Shown one piece after another: positions 7,653 through 17,051 of a stretch of 64,000 nt of DNA. Location of the stretch: positions 1 through 64,000 of the forward strand of contig NZ_SUHQ01000030.1 in assembly GCF_004962245.1 (NCBI RefSeq), given 5' to 3'. How positions within the stretch are numbered: position 1 is the first letter of the stretch; each line of letters starts with the position of its first letter. This DNA is from Mesorhizobium sp. Lineage in GTDB: Bacteria > Pseudomonadota > Alphaproteobacteria > Rhizobiales > Rhizobiaceae. A program made the position numbers and the translations under genes. Below the pieces are notes generated by a model. It had not been told where the DNA came from and searched no databases. It worked only from the letters and a program-made list of their open reading frames with translations.

Positions 7653-8600
7653 GTGACCGGCGAGTTGGCGAAACGCAGCTATGTGATCGGCCAGACCGAG
7701 ATATCGGCGCGGCCGCTCGCGCCGGCGCTCTACCTGGTGGCGACGCCGATCGGCAATCTCGCCGACATCACATTACGCGCGCTGGAAACGCTCGCCGCCG
7801 CCGACATCGTCGCCTGCGAGGACACGCGTGTCAGCCGTGTGCTGCTCGACCGCTACGGCATCCGCCGCCGCACGTCGGCCTATCACGAGCACAATGCCGG
7901 CGAGGCCGGACCGAAGCTGATCGCGGCCTTGATGGCCGGGCAGAGCGTGGCGCTGATCTCGGACGCCGGCACGCCGCTGATCTCCGATCCCGGCTACCGG
8001 CTGGTCGGCGAGGCGCTCGACCAGGGCATTCGCGTCGTGCCGATCCCCGGCCCGTCGGCCGCACTTGCGGCGCTGACGGCGTCCGGCCTGCCCTCCGACG
8101 CCTTCCTGTTCGCCGGTTTCCTGCCGGTGAAGACCGGACAGCGGCTGACGCGGCTGGAAGCGCTGAAAGCCGTGCCGGCAACGCTGATCTTCTTCGAATC
8201 GCCGCGGCGGCTGGCCGAGACGCTTGGCGCCATGGTCGAGGCAATGGGGGGCGCGCGCAAGGCGGCGATCGGCCGCGAGCTGACCAAGACCTTCGAGGAA
8301 ATGCGGACCGGCACCTTGCAGTCGCTCGCCGAACACTATGAGGCGGCCGACACGCCGAAGGGCGAAATCGTCATCTGCGTCGGCCCGTCGGAAGCAACGG
8401 CCGACGAACCAGCCGATATCGACCGGCTTCTGCTTTCGCTTGCCGCCGAGATGCCGGCCTCCAAGGCGGCGGCGGAAGCCGCCAAGATGACCGGCGGCCA
8501 GAAGCAGGCGCTTTACCGACGATTGCTCGAACTCAAGGATAGTGGGAAGAAACGGGATGCCGGGAAGGATGGCGACACCGGAAAAGACGGCGATGGCTGA
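7653..8600 (+). CDS. rsmI: 16S rRNA (cytidine-1402-2'-O)-methyltransferase RsmI
   Basis: This 315-residue SAM enzyme methylates the ribose of C1402 in 16S rRNA. The tetrapyrrole-methylase fold is evident: ALYLVATPIGNLADITLRAL near residues 25-44, the family core EDTRVSRVLLDRYGI near 57-71 and PGPSAALAALTASGLP near 132-147. Translation begins with GTG after GGGGAAC. The C-terminal tail is Lys/Gly/Asp-rich and poorly conserved. Its stop lies inside the start of yraN (8-base overlap), the usual rsmI-yraN arrangement. Confidence 0.94.
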   Translation: MTGELAKRSYVIGQTEISARPLAPALYLVATPIGNLADITLRALETLAAADIVACEDTRVSRVLLDRYGIRRRTSAYHEHNAGEAGPKLIAALMAGQSVALISDAGTPLISDPGYRLVGEALDQGIRVVPIPGPSAALAALTASGLPSDAFLFAGFLPVKTGQRLTRLEALKAVPATLIFFESPRRLAETLGAMVEAMGGARKAAIGRELTKTFEEMRTGTLQSLAEHYEAADTPKGEIVICVGPSEATADEPADIDRLLLSLAAEMPASKAAAEAAKMTGGQKQALYRRLLELKDSGKKRDAGKDGDTGKDGDG

Positions 8601-8970
8601 GCGCCCGGTGGCCAGCCGCCAGCAGGCCTATCGGCGCGGCCACAGCAGCGAGTGGCTGGCGGCTGCTGCATTAATGGTGAAAGGCTACCGAATCCTGGCG
8701 CGCCGTCACCGCACGCGGTTCGGCGAGATCGACCTGATCGCACGGCGTGGCGACCTGGTGCTGATCGTCGAGGTGAAGGCGCGCCGCACGCTGATGGAAG
8801 CCATGGAGGCTGTTCGCTACGAATCGGAGCGCCGCATCGAAAGCGCCGCCGATCTCTGGCTTTCGCGCCAGTCCGACTATGGAAGATTGTCGGTGCGCTT
8901 CGACATGGTCGCGGTGTTGCCCTGGCGCTGGCCGGTGCATGTCGAGAATGTTTTCTACGGGCGAAACTGA
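8593..8970 (+). CDS. yraN: YraN family (UPF0102) endonuclease-fold protein
   Basis: This protein of about 125 residues starts MAERPVASRQQAY. It has the family core RRGHSSEWLAAAALMVKGY followed by RFGEIDLIARRGDLVLIVEVKAR, the restriction-endonuclease-like D/ExK signature (GEIDLI, VEVKAR). The biochemical role of the family is not settled. The start at 8593 is chosen over the in-frame ATGs at 8542 and 8569 because it keeps only a short overlap with rsmI. The rsmI-yraN order is conserved in proteobacteria. Confidence 0.88.
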   Translation: MAERPVASRQQAYRRGHSSEWLAAAALMVKGYRILARRHRTRFGEIDLIARRGDLVLIVEVKARRTLMEAMEAVRYESERRIESAADLWLSRQSDYGRLSVRFDMVAVLPWRWPVHVENVFYGRN

Positions 8971-9001
8971 ACCGCAACCTAGCAGTCAGACCTGCACCGC
9001 C

Positions 9002-9808
9002 TCACCCCCAGATTAAGAGCGCCGCCAGCCCGACGGTGCCGATGACCAGCCGCCACCAGCCGAACAGCGAATAGCCGTGGCGCGAGACGTAGTTGAGCAG
9101 AAAGCGCACGACGATAAGCGCCGCGACGAAGGCCGCGATGAAACCGGCGGCGATGACCGGCAGATCGGCGCTGGTCAGCACATTGCGGTTCTTGAAGAGG
9201 TCGAAGGCGAAGGCGCCGACCATCGTCGGCATGGCGAGGAAGAAGGAGAATTCCGCAGCCGCCCGTTTGTCGACGCCCAGAAGCAGCGCGCCGACGATGG
9301 TCGAGCCGGAGCGCGACGTGCCGGGGATCAGCGAAAGGCACTGGAACAGTCCGATCTGCAGATAGAGCCTCAGCGGAAACCGCTCGACGTCGTGGTAGAG
9401 CGGCTTCGGCTTGAGGCGATCCACCCACAGCAGAACCACGCCGCCGATGATCAGCATGATGCAGACCAGCCTCGGTGATTCAAACAGCACCGTCTTGATG
9501 AAGCCATGCGCCAACGCGCCGATGACGGCCGCCGGCAGAAAGGCGATGAGGATGCCGAGGACAAAATGCTGCGTCCCCCGATCACGCGGCAGATCGATCA
9601 GCATCTGCCACAGACGATGGAAATAGACGCTGAGGATCGCCAGTATGGCGCCGAGCTGGATCAAGATCTCGAAGGCCTTGCCGGTCGAGTGGAAGCCGAG
9701 AAAATGGCCGGCAAGCAGGATATGGCCGGTCGACGAGACCGGAATGAATTCGGTCAGGCCCTCGATCATGCCGAGCAGCAGCGCTTCGACGATGGTCTGG
9801 CTTTCCAT
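9002..9808 (-). CDS. uppP: Undecaprenyl-diphosphatase UppP (BacA)
   Basis: This 268-residue integral membrane enzyme recycles undecaprenyl pyrophosphate to the monophosphate carrier for peptidoglycan and polysaccharide export, and overproduction gives bacitracin resistance. The signatures are the N-terminal MIEGLTEFIPVSSTGHIL near residues 14-31 (catalytic Glu and His) and GTSRSGSTIVGALLLG near 174-189. Around eight hydrophobic segments are visible. It converges on yraN from the opposite strand and appears monocistronic. Confidence 0.95.
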   Translation of the reverse strand: MESQTIVEALLLGMIEGLTEFIPVSSTGHILLAGHFLGFHSTGKAFEILIQLGAILAILSVYFHRLWQMLIDLPRDRGTQHFVLGILIAFLPAAVIGALAHGFIKTVLFESPRLVCIMLIIGGVVLLWVDRLKPKPLYHDVERFPLRLYLQIGLFQCLSLIPGTSRSGSTIVGALLLGVDKRAAAEFSFFLAMPTMVGAFAFDLFKNRNVLTSADLPVIAAGFIAAFVAALIVVRFLLNYVSRHGYSLFGWWRLVIGTVGLAALLIWG

Positions 9809-9970
9809 GGCAACCTCGGCGTTCGAGTGGGGGCTTGAAGAACGGCTTGCTTGTCATGGCGCGGAACTCCTCCTATAGGTCGCAACACCCTGACGGCCCG
9901 ATGAATCGGGGCGGTCAAGACTTACCGGCGCAGCCGGCGATTTGCCAGTGCGCTCTATTATCGCGGGACC

Positions 9971-10663
9971 ATGCTGACGCTTTTCCACCACCCGATGTTC
10001 GCCTCCTGCCGGTTCGTGCGCCTCGCTTTCGGCGAATATGGCGAGGAGCTGGCGCTGATCGAGGAAAAGCCGTGGATGCGGCGCAAGGAGTTCCTGGCAC
10101 TGAACCCGGCCGGCACGCTGCCGATCCTGCTTGCCGAGGGGGACGTACCGATCGTCGGCGCCATGGTCATCGCCGAATATCTCGACGAGACGCGCGGCGT
10201 GCTCAAGCGCGACAAGCGGCTGTTCGCCGAGGACCCGATGGGGCGCGCCGAAATCCGCCGGCTGACCGACTGGTATCTCAACAAGGCTGATAGCGAGGTG
10301 ACACGGCACCTCGTGCGCGAGCGCGTGCTGAAGCCGGTCATGCCGGAAACAGCGGGCGGCGGTTCGCCCGATTCGGCGGCGATCCGCGCCGCGCGCGCCA
10401 ATATCCGCCAGCACATGAAATACACCAACTGGCTGGCTGGCACACGCCATTGGCTGGCCGGCAACAAGGTCACCTATGCCGACCTCGCTGCTGCGGCTGC
10501 GCTGTCGGTGCTCGACTATCTCGGCGAGATCGACTGGCGCGAACACGCTGCCGCGCGCGAATGGTATGCACGGGTGAAATCACGGCCATCGTTCCGGCCG
10601 CTTTTGTCCGATCGGGTGCGTGGCCTGTCGCCGGTGTCACATTATGCGGACCTCGATTTCTAG
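9971..10663 (+). CDS. Glutathione S-transferase family protein
   Basis: This 230-residue protein has an N-terminal thioredoxin-like domain (LTLFHHPMFASCRFVRLAFG, then the cis-Pro region NPAGTLPILLAEGDVPIVGA near residues 44-63) and an all-helical C-terminal domain. FHHPMFASCRFVR contains the position used by Ser or Cys GSTs to activate glutathione. The substrate is unknown. It overlaps the next gene, queG, by 20 bases, so the two are probably co-transcribed, although a functional link between them is not obvious. Confidence 0.88.
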   Translation: MLTLFHHPMFASCRFVRLAFGEYGEELALIEEKPWMRRKEFLALNPAGTLPILLAEGDVPIVGAMVIAEYLDETRGVLKRDKRLFAEDPMGRAEIRRLTDWYLNKADSEVTRHLVRERVLKPVMPETAGGGSPDSAAIRAARANIRQHMKYTNWLAGTRHWLAGNKVTYADLAAAAALSVLDYLGEIDWREHAAAREWYARVKSRPSFRPLLSDRVRGLSPVSHYADLDF

Positions 10664-11804
10664 AGCGGAAAACCTGCGCGCGCTGATCGACCGCGAGGCG
10701 CAGCGTGCCGGTTTCGATGCCGTTGCCGTCACCACGCCCGATGCCATCCCGCAGGCGCCGGCCCGGCTTGCCGAGTTCGTCGCCGACGGCTTCCATGGCT
10801 CGATGGGCTGGATCGCCGAGACGCTCGAACGGCGGGGTGAGCCGACGGCACTTTGGCCTGAGGTTCGCTCCGTCATCGTGCTAGCCATGAACTACGGCCC
10901 CGACCACGACCCGAGCGCCGTGCTGGCAAAGCGCGACCGCGGCGCGATTTCCGTCTACGCGCAGAACCGCGATTACCACGACGTGATGAAAGGCCGGCTG
11001 AAAGAGATCGCCGGCAAGATCGTGGCCCGCTCGGGAAGCGACGTAAAGGTGTTCGTCGACACCGCCCCGGTGATGGAAAAGCCGCTGGCTGAAGCCGCCG
11101 GCCTCGGCTGGCAAGGCAAGCACACCAATCTGGTCAGCCGCGAGCACGGCTCCTGGCTGTTCCTCGGCACCATTTTCACGACGGCCGAGCTTGCACCCGA
11201 TACGCCCGAGGACGACCATTGCGGCTCGTGCCGCGCCTGTCTCGACGTTTGCCCGACCGACGCCTTTCCCGCTCCCTACCGGCTCGATGCGCGGCGCTGC
11301 ATCTCCTATCTCACCATTGAGAACAAGGGACCGATCCCGCATGAGTTCCGGGAAAAGATCGGCAACCGCATCTATGGCTGCGACGACTGCCTCGCCGCCT
11401 GCCCGTGGAACAAGTTTGCCCGGGCTGCGTCCGAGGTGAAACTTGCCGCGCGCGACGATTTGCGCGAACCGCCGCTCGCCGATCTCTTGGTGCTCGACGA
11501 CGCTGCTTTCCGGTCCTTCTTTAGCGGTTCGCCGATCAAGCGCATCGGCCGCGACCGCTTTGTCCGCAATGTGTTGATCGCCGCCGGCAATTCCGGCGAT
11601 TCTTCGCTCGGCAACGCCGTGCGCGCTCTGCTCAGCGATGCCTCGCCCTTGGTGCGCGGGGCTGCGGTATGGGCGCTGTCACGGCTTGTGCCGGCTTCGG
11701 AATTTGCCAAACGTGCCACCGCCGCGGTCAAAGCGGAAAGCGACGAGGCCGTGCAACGCGAATGGCGCCTGGCGCTGGCAAATCAAATCGAGGCGCATGC
11801 ATGA
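10644..11804 (+). CDS. queG: Epoxyqueuosine reductase QueG
   Basis: This 386-residue cobalamin and iron-sulfur enzyme performs the last step of queuosine biosynthesis on tRNA. Two 4Fe-4S motifs are visible: CGSCRACLDVCPTDAFP near residues 193-209 and CDDCLAACPWNKF near 243-255. A C-terminal HEAT-like repeat (PLVRGAAVWALSRL) is present, as in full-length QueG. The ATG at 10644 is preferred to an upstream GTG. It ends overlapping the following SDR-like gene by four bases (ATGA). Confidence 0.94.
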   Translation: MRTSISRAENLRALIDREAQRAGFDAVAVTTPDAIPQAPARLAEFVADGFHGSMGWIAETLERRGEPTALWPEVRSVIVLAMNYGPDHDPSAVLAKRDRGAISVYAQNRDYHDVMKGRLKEIAGKIVARSGSDVKVFVDTAPVMEKPLAEAAGLGWQGKHTNLVSREHGSWLFLGTIFTTAELAPDTPEDDHCGSCRACLDVCPTDAFPAPYRLDARRCISYLTIENKGPIPHEFREKIGNRIYGCDDCLAACPWNKFARAASEVKLAARDDLREPPLADLLVLDDAAFRSFFSGSPIKRIGRDRFVRNVLIAAGNSGDSSLGNAVRALLSDASPLVRGAAVWALSRLVPASEFAKRATAAVKAESDEAVQREWRLALANQIEAHA

Positions 11805-12706
11805 GCGAGAAGCAGATCTTCATTTTCGGCGCCGGCTATTCAGGCAAGGCGTTTGCCCGCGCCAACAAGGATGCCGGCACGATCCTTGGCACGACGCGCG
11901 CCCCGGAGAAATTCGAAGCGCTGCGGCAAGCCGGAATCCAGCCGCTGCTTTTCGATGGCGTGCTGACGCCCGAAATCGGCGGCGCGCTCGAAAAAACGAC
12001 CCATCTCGTTGTCTCGATCGCCCCGGACGAGGCCGGCGATCCAGTGCTGAATGCGGCGCGTGGAACGATCGCGGCGAAGATGCCCGCGCTCGAATGGATC
12101 GCCTACCTGTCCACTGTCGGCGTCTATGGCGACCATGGCGGCGGCTGGGTGGACGAGACCGCGGAGTGCCAACCGGTGTCGAAGCGCTCGATGATGCGTG
12201 TCGCCGCCGAGCAGGACTGGCTGAAACTGGGTCGAGACATCGGCCGGCCGGTGGCGATCCTGCGTCTCTCAGGCATTTACGGGCCGGGCCGCAATGCCCT
12301 GGTCAATCTGGAAAACGGCACCGCCCGGCGGCTGGTCAAGCCGGGCCAGGTGTTCAACCGCATCCATTGCGACGACATTGCCGGGGCGCTCTGGCATCTG
12401 GTCGGAGTCAATCGCGGCGGCATCTTCAACGTCACCGACGATCTGCCGGCGCCGCCGCAGGACGTCGTCACCTATGCCGCAGGATTGATGAGGGTCACAC
12501 CGCCGCCCGAAATTCCGTTCGAGACCGCCCAACTTTCGCCCATGGCGCGGTCCTTCTATGGCGAGAACAAGCGTGTCGCCAATGCGGCGATCAAGGCGAC
12601 CGGCTATCGCTTTCGCTTTCCCGATTACCGGTCGGCCTTCGACCAAATGTGGGCTGACGGCAACTGGCGCGACGGCGAGCCGCGCAGCCCGATGGAGCGG
12701 TCGTGA
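11801..12706 (+). CDS. NAD-dependent epimerase/dehydratase (SDR) family protein
   Basis: This 301-residue protein starts MSEKQIFIFGAGYSGKAFAR; the Rossmann motif GAGYSG lies at residues 10-15. YLSTVGVYGDHGGGWVDE is the extended-SDR active-site region, where the usual YxxxK tyrosine is not clearly in place, as in other YeeZ-like members. The C-terminal portion (YGENKRVANAAIKATGYRFRFP) is typical of the YeeZ/NAD-dependent epimerase group. The reaction is unknown. Its start overlaps the queG stop, so it belongs to the gst-queG unit. Confidence 0.85.
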   Translation: MSEKQIFIFGAGYSGKAFARANKDAGTILGTTRAPEKFEALRQAGIQPLLFDGVLTPEIGGALEKTTHLVVSIAPDEAGDPVLNAARGTIAAKMPALEWIAYLSTVGVYGDHGGGWVDETAECQPVSKRSMMRVAAEQDWLKLGRDIGRPVAILRLSGIYGPGRNALVNLENGTARRLVKPGQVFNRIHCDDIAGALWHLVGVNRGGIFNVTDDLPAPPQDVVTYAAGLMRVTPPPEIPFETAQLSPMARSFYGENKRVANAAIKATGYRFRFPDYRSAFDQMWADGNWRDGEPRSPMERS

Positions 12707-12765
12707 TCGAAACATCGCGCCGGGCGTGATATGATTCGACTTAATTCGCAGAGGGGTTCTGCTTC

Positions 12766-13854
12766 ATGAAGACATCGATGCGGTCCTTGTCCGGTAAAAC
12801 ACTGCTGCTGACGGGGCTCGCCGTCCTTGCCCTGGTGGGGCTTGGAGCGCGACCAGCAGCGGCCGAACCCCTGGCGAAAGACCTCTTCGGCGCAAAAAAG
12901 CTGCCGGCCATGGCTGCGCCGCAATCCATCGGCTTTTATTCCAAGGGCTGCTTTGCCGGCGGCGTCGCTATTCCCTTGGACGGCCCGAAATGGGAGGTGA
13001 TGCGGCCTTCGCGCAACCGCCGCTGGGGCCATCCGACGATGATCGCGCTGATCGAGAAATTGTCGCGCGACGCCGCGGCCGATGGCTGGCCCGGCCTGTT
13101 GGTTGGTGACATTTCGCAGCCGCGCGGCGGGCCGATGCTGACCGGCCATGCCTCACACCAGATCGGCCTCGACGCCGACATCTGGCTGACGCCGATGCCC
13201 GACCGCAAGCTTTCGATCGACCAGCGCGAGAACATGAGCGCCACCCTGCTTGTCGACGAAAAGACCCATTTGGTGAAGGATGCGCTCTGGGTACCGGCAC
13301 ATATGCGACTCCTGAGGCGGGCGGCAAGTTACCCCGAGGTCGAGCGCATCCTGGTCAATCCCGGCATCAAGAAGAAGCTCTGCGACACGGTGAAAGGCGA
13401 CCGCGCATGGTTGCGCAAGGTCAGGCCGTTCTGGGGCCACGACTATCACTTCCACATCCGCATCGGCTGTCAGCCCGGCTCGCCCAACTGCAAGCGACAG
13501 GAAACCACGGCGCCCGGCGAGGGCTGCGACAAATCGCTGGCCTGGTGGTTCACCGAGGAACCATGGCGCCCCAACAAGAACCCGGACAGGCCGAAAGCGC
13601 GCGACGTGATGACGATGGCGAGCCTGCCTGCGGCATGCCAGGCGGTGCTCGACGGGCCAGACCCGACTTCGGCGGAAGCGGTCACCTATTATGGCGAGGG
13701 CGTGCCGGTCGCGGCTGCACCCGTTCTCGAGACGGCTCCGTCGCCGGCGCGGGCATCCGTAAGCGGCGCGGTAACGCTTCCGGCCTCTGTCAACGCCTTC
13801 GCGGCAACGCCCGAGATCGGCATTCCGCTGCCACGGCCGCGACCGGGGGACTGA
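12766..13854 (+). CDS. mepA: Penicillin-insensitive murein endopeptidase MepA
   Basis: This 362-residue periplasmic zinc metallopeptidase cleaves D-Ala-mDAP cross-links. An N-terminal signal sequence (LLLTGLAVLALVGLGARPAAA) runs to about residue 28. Metal-site motifs GHASHQIGLDADIW near 125-138 and WGHDYHFHIRIGC near 223-235 match the LAS peptidase signature (His, Asp, HxH). The C-terminal extension is Ala/Pro-rich. It follows the SDR gene after 60 bp, possibly with its own promoter. Confidence 0.92.
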   Translation: MKTSMRSLSGKTLLLTGLAVLALVGLGARPAAAEPLAKDLFGAKKLPAMAAPQSIGFYSKGCFAGGVAIPLDGPKWEVMRPSRNRRWGHPTMIALIEKLSRDAAADGWPGLLVGDISQPRGGPMLTGHASHQIGLDADIWLTPMPDRKLSIDQRENMSATLLVDEKTHLVKDALWVPAHMRLLRRAASYPEVERILVNPGIKKKLCDTVKGDRAWLRKVRPFWGHDYHFHIRIGCQPGSPNCKRQETTAPGEGCDKSLAWWFTEEPWRPNKNPDRPKARDVMTMASLPAACQAVLDGPDPTSAEAVTYYGEGVPVAAAPVLETAPSPARASVSGAVTLPASVNAFAATPEIGIPLPRPRPGD

Positions 13855-14058
13855 CGCGATTTTTGGGGCGTTGCGCTGCCCCTCACCCTGCAGGTGGAAT
13901 CTGATCGTCCTGCCGGGCTGGGTTTGGACCAATCTGGCCTCATCTTGCTCTTGATCCGTGGATCGCCTCATTTTGAAAACCGATTTCCCTTTCCCAGGTC
14001 ATGCGCTAGTCAACGAAAGAACGGCGGAACGCCACTGGGAACCGGGACGGATGAGAGC

Positions 14059-15084
14059 ATGCCAAGCGTAAGCGACGATGACACTGTGTTGCGGTTTCCG
14101 ATCCTGATCGGCGACATTGGCGGCACCAATGCGCGCTTCTCGATCGTGCTCGACGCAAGTTCCGAGGCCGGCGAGCCAACCATCGTCCAGACAGCCAATT
14201 TCAACACTATCGACGAGGCAATCCAGGCAGCGGTGCTCGACCACTCATTGGTACGGCCCAACTCCGCCGTGCTGGCAGTGGCCGGCCCAGTCGACAGCGA
14301 CGAGATCCCGCTGACCAACTGCCCATGGATCGTCAAGCCGAGAAAGATGTTTGCCAGCCTTGGCCTCAGCGACGTCGTGGTCCTCAATGATTTCGAGGCG
14401 CAGGCGCTGGCCGTCGTGGCGCTCGGCGAAGAACATATGGAAAAGATCGGCGGCGATGCGCCGGAGCCCAATGCGGGGCGGGTGGTGCTCGGTCCCGGAA
14501 CCGGGCTTGGCGTCGCCGGCCTGGTCTACGCTCTGGACCACTGGATACCGGTGCCCGGCGAGGGAGGGCACATGGACATCGGGCCGCGCTCACCGCGCGA
14601 TTTCCAGGTCTTTCCGCATATCGAGAAGCTCGAGAGCAGAATTTCCGGCGAACAGATCCTGTCCGGGCGCGGCCTGGTCAATACCTACCGGGCAGTGGCC
14701 AGGGCGGACGGCAAGCCGGCGCCCTTCACCACGCCGGCTGAGATCACGGCCGCGGCACTGGCGAAGTCAGATCCGGTAGCCGAGGAAGCGCTGTCGATGT
14801 TCGTCACCTGCCTCGGGCGCACCGCCGGCGACCTCGCCCTGGTGTTCATGAGCCGCGGCGGCGTCTTCCTGACCGGCGGCATCGCGCAGAAAATCCTGCC
14901 GGCGCTGAAAGCGGGCAATTTCCGCGCTGCCTTCGAGGACAAGGCCCCGCACAGCGAGTTGATGCGCACCATGCCCGTCTATGTGATCACCCATCCGCTG
15001 GCGGCGCTGTCCGGCCTTGCGGCCTATGCCAGAAACCCTTCGCTGTTCGGCGTCCAGACGGCGGGGCGGCGCTGGCGGGCCTGA
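14059..15084 (+). CDS. glk: Glucokinase (ROK-independent Glk family)
   Basis: This 341-residue enzyme phosphorylates glucose with ATP. The N-terminal phosphate-1 motif ILIGDIGGTNARFS lies near residues 15-28, the adenosine-site GPGTGLGVAGLVY near 148-160 and the sugar-binding EGGHMDIGPRSP near 170-181. The start at 14059 (ATG after a GGGACGGATGAGAGC stretch) gives the normal length; an upstream open frame lacks family features. The preceding roughly 200 bp has no gene. Mesorhizobial relatives use this class of glucokinase for glucose entry into the Entner-Doudoroff route. Confidence 0.93.
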   Translation: MPSVSDDDTVLRFPILIGDIGGTNARFSIVLDASSEAGEPTIVQTANFNTIDEAIQAAVLDHSLVRPNSAVLAVAGPVDSDEIPLTNCPWIVKPRKMFASLGLSDVVVLNDFEAQALAVVALGEEHMEKIGGDAPEPNAGRVVLGPGTGLGVAGLVYALDHWIPVPGEGGHMDIGPRSPRDFQVFPHIEKLESRISGEQILSGRGLVNTYRAVARADGKPAPFTTPAEITAAALAKSDPVAEEALSMFVTCLGRTAGDLALVFMSRGGVFLTGGIAQKILPALKAGNFRAAFEDKAPHSELMRTMPVYVITHPLAALSGLAAYARNPSLFGVQTAGRRWRA

Positions 15085-15197
15085 TCCCATGAAGTTTTGC
15101 CGGCCTCGGCCATAGGCAAGCCGCCACCGGAGCGCTAAGAGGATTGCCTAATTAGCCTGGCGGCGAAGCCGAACCGACATCACGGAACGATCCAGAC

Positions 15198-17051
15198 TTG
15201 AACCAGTCGCCCAACCACCAAGCCAAAGCCCGGCCCGGCGAGATCGTGGCGGTAGTCCGCCGCATCGTCGCCGAGAACAGCCGCGACTATCGCTGGTATT
15301 ATGTTCTGGCCGTCCTGTGCCTGGTGACGGTTGCGGCCACGACCGCCTTCACCGCCTGGATCATGAAGGATGTCGTCGACCAGATCTTCTACGAGCAGCG
15401 CGGCGATCTCATTGCGCTGATCTGTGTATCTATACTGGGTGCCTTCATGCTGCGCGGGCTGGCCACCTACGGCCAAGCGGTGACGCTGGCCAGGATCGGC
15501 AACAATCTGGTGGCGCGCTACCAGCGCCGCATCTTCGCTCATCTGATGAAGCTCGGCGTCGGTTTCTTCAACGACACGCGCTCGGGGCGGCTGGCGGCTC
15601 AAATCAACGAGAACGTCAACGGCATTCGCGACCTGCTCTCGATGACGCTGACATCCTTGGCACGCGATACCGTATCGCTGGCCGCGCTGATCGGCGTCAT
15701 GATCTGGCAGGACCCGGTGCTCTCCTTGATGTCGCTGCTGATCGGACCGCCGCTGATCTACACGGTCGTCTATCTGACCCGCAGAATAAGGCGCGCCACG
15801 CGCGAAGCGGTGCAGATCAACTCGCGGCTGATCGGCGCCATGCAGGAAGCAACGCAAGGCGTCGCCATCGTCAAGGCCTTCACGCTGGAGGATGAGCTGT
15901 CGCGCCGCATCAGCGATCTTGTCGCCGGCGCCGAGCAGCGGGCAAACCGCATCGCCCGCGTGTCGGAACGACTGACGCCGATCTCCGAAATGTTGGCCGG
16001 CTTCGCCGTCGCCGGGGTCATCGCCTATTCCGGCTACCGGGCAGCCGTCGGCGGCCAGCCGCCTGGTGCCGTCTTTGCCTTTATCACCGCACTGCTGCTC
16101 GCCTACGATCCGGCCCGGCGGCTGGCGCGCATGCAGGTCGGCATGGAACGGGCGCTGGTCAATGCACGCATGATCTACGAGCTGCTCGACCTCGAGCCGC
16201 AGCAAGGCGACGCGTCCGGAGCGGCCGAAGCGAAGATTACCAGGGGCGAGGTGCGCTTCAACAATGTGTCTTTCGGCTATGTCGCCAACGCGCCGGTCCT
16301 GCAGGATCTCAGTTTCGTTGCCGCCGCCGGCAAGATGACGGCCATCGTCGGCGCCTCTGGCGCCGGCAAGTCGACGCTGGTGGCGCTGCTGCAGCGTTTC
16401 CATGATGTCGAGGCGGGCAGCATCGAGGTCGACGGCCAGGACATTTCGAAGGTCACCAAGCGGTCGCTGCGCAGTTCGATCGCCTATGTCTCGCAGCAGC
16501 CCTATCTGTTCGAAGGCACCATCCGCGACAACATCCGCTACGGGCGACTGAGCGCCAGCGACGCCGAGATCGAACTGGCCGCGCAGCAGGCCGAGGCCGA
16601 CAGCTTCATCCGCCAGCAGCCGCAAGGCTATGACACCCCTGTCGGCGAAGGCGGCGTGACGCTGTCGGGCGGCCAGCGCCAGCGCGTATCGATCGCCCGC
16701 GCCATCGTTCGGCAGGCGCCGATCCTGCTGCTCGACGAGGCGACCTCGGCGCTCGACAACGAGGCGGAAGCGCGTGTCCAGCAAGCGCTGACCCGTGTGA
16801 TGGAGGGGCGCACGACCATCGTCATCGCGCACCGACTGTCGACGGTAGTCAATGCCGACCACATCGTTGTGCTGGAACAGGGCCGGCTTGTCGAACAAGG
16901 CACGCATGCCTCGCTGATGGCCGACCCGCACAGCGTCTATGCCCGTTTCCATCGGGTGCAGGGCAACAAGGGGCTGGGACTTGTCGACGACGGCAAGCCA
17001 ATCCAAACTCCGGTGCGGCGCGCAAAAAAAGCGATCGGGAGAACGTTATGA
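15198..17051 (+). CDS. ABC exporter, fused permease/ATPase (MsbA-like)
   Basis: This 617-residue half-transporter has six transmembrane segments in residues 30-310, then an ATPase domain. Visible motifs are Walker A GASGAGKST near 387-395, Q-loop QQPYLFEG, signature LSGGQRQR near 491-498, Walker B LLLDEATSALD and the H-loop AHRLSTV. The architecture is that of MsbA/multidrug lipid exporters; lipid A flipping is the likeliest job, though a drug exporter is possible. Translation appears to start at TTG. The stop overlaps the dapB ATG (four bases). Confidence 0.9.
   Translation: MNQSPNHQAKARPGEIVAVVRRIVAENSRDYRWYYVLAVLCLVTVAATTAFTAWIMKDVVDQIFYEQRGDLIALICVSILGAFMLRGLATYGQAVTLARIGNNLVARYQRRIFAHLMKLGVGFFNDTRSGRLAAQINENVNGIRDLLSMTLTSLARDTVSLAALIGVMIWQDPVLSLMSLLIGPPLIYTVVYLTRRIRRATREAVQINSRLIGAMQEATQGVAIVKAFTLEDELSRRISDLVAGAEQRANRIARVSERLTPISEMLAGFAVAGVIAYSGYRAAVGGQPPGAVFAFITALLLAYDPARRLARMQVGMERALVNARMIYELLDLEPQQGDASGAAEAKITRGEVRFNNVSFGYVANAPVLQDLSFVAAAGKMTAIVGASGAGKSTLVALLQRFHDVEAGSIEVDGQDISKVTKRSLRSSIAYVSQQPYLFEGTIRDNIRYGRLSASDAEIELAAQQAEADSFIRQQPQGYDTPVGEGGVTLSGGQRQRVSIARAIVRQAPILLLDEATSALDNEAEARVQQALTRVMEGRTTIVIAHRLSTVVNADHIVVLEQGRLVEQGTHASLMADPHSVYARFHRVQGNKGLGLVDDGKPIQTPVRRAKKAIGRTL

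Noticed and set aside
15180..17006. 608-codon open frame on the minus strand
   Set aside because: It is the antisense shadow of the ABC exporter gene: high GC3 opens the reverse frame, and the translation shows only low-complexity Arg/Gln/Asp/His residues with no family motif.
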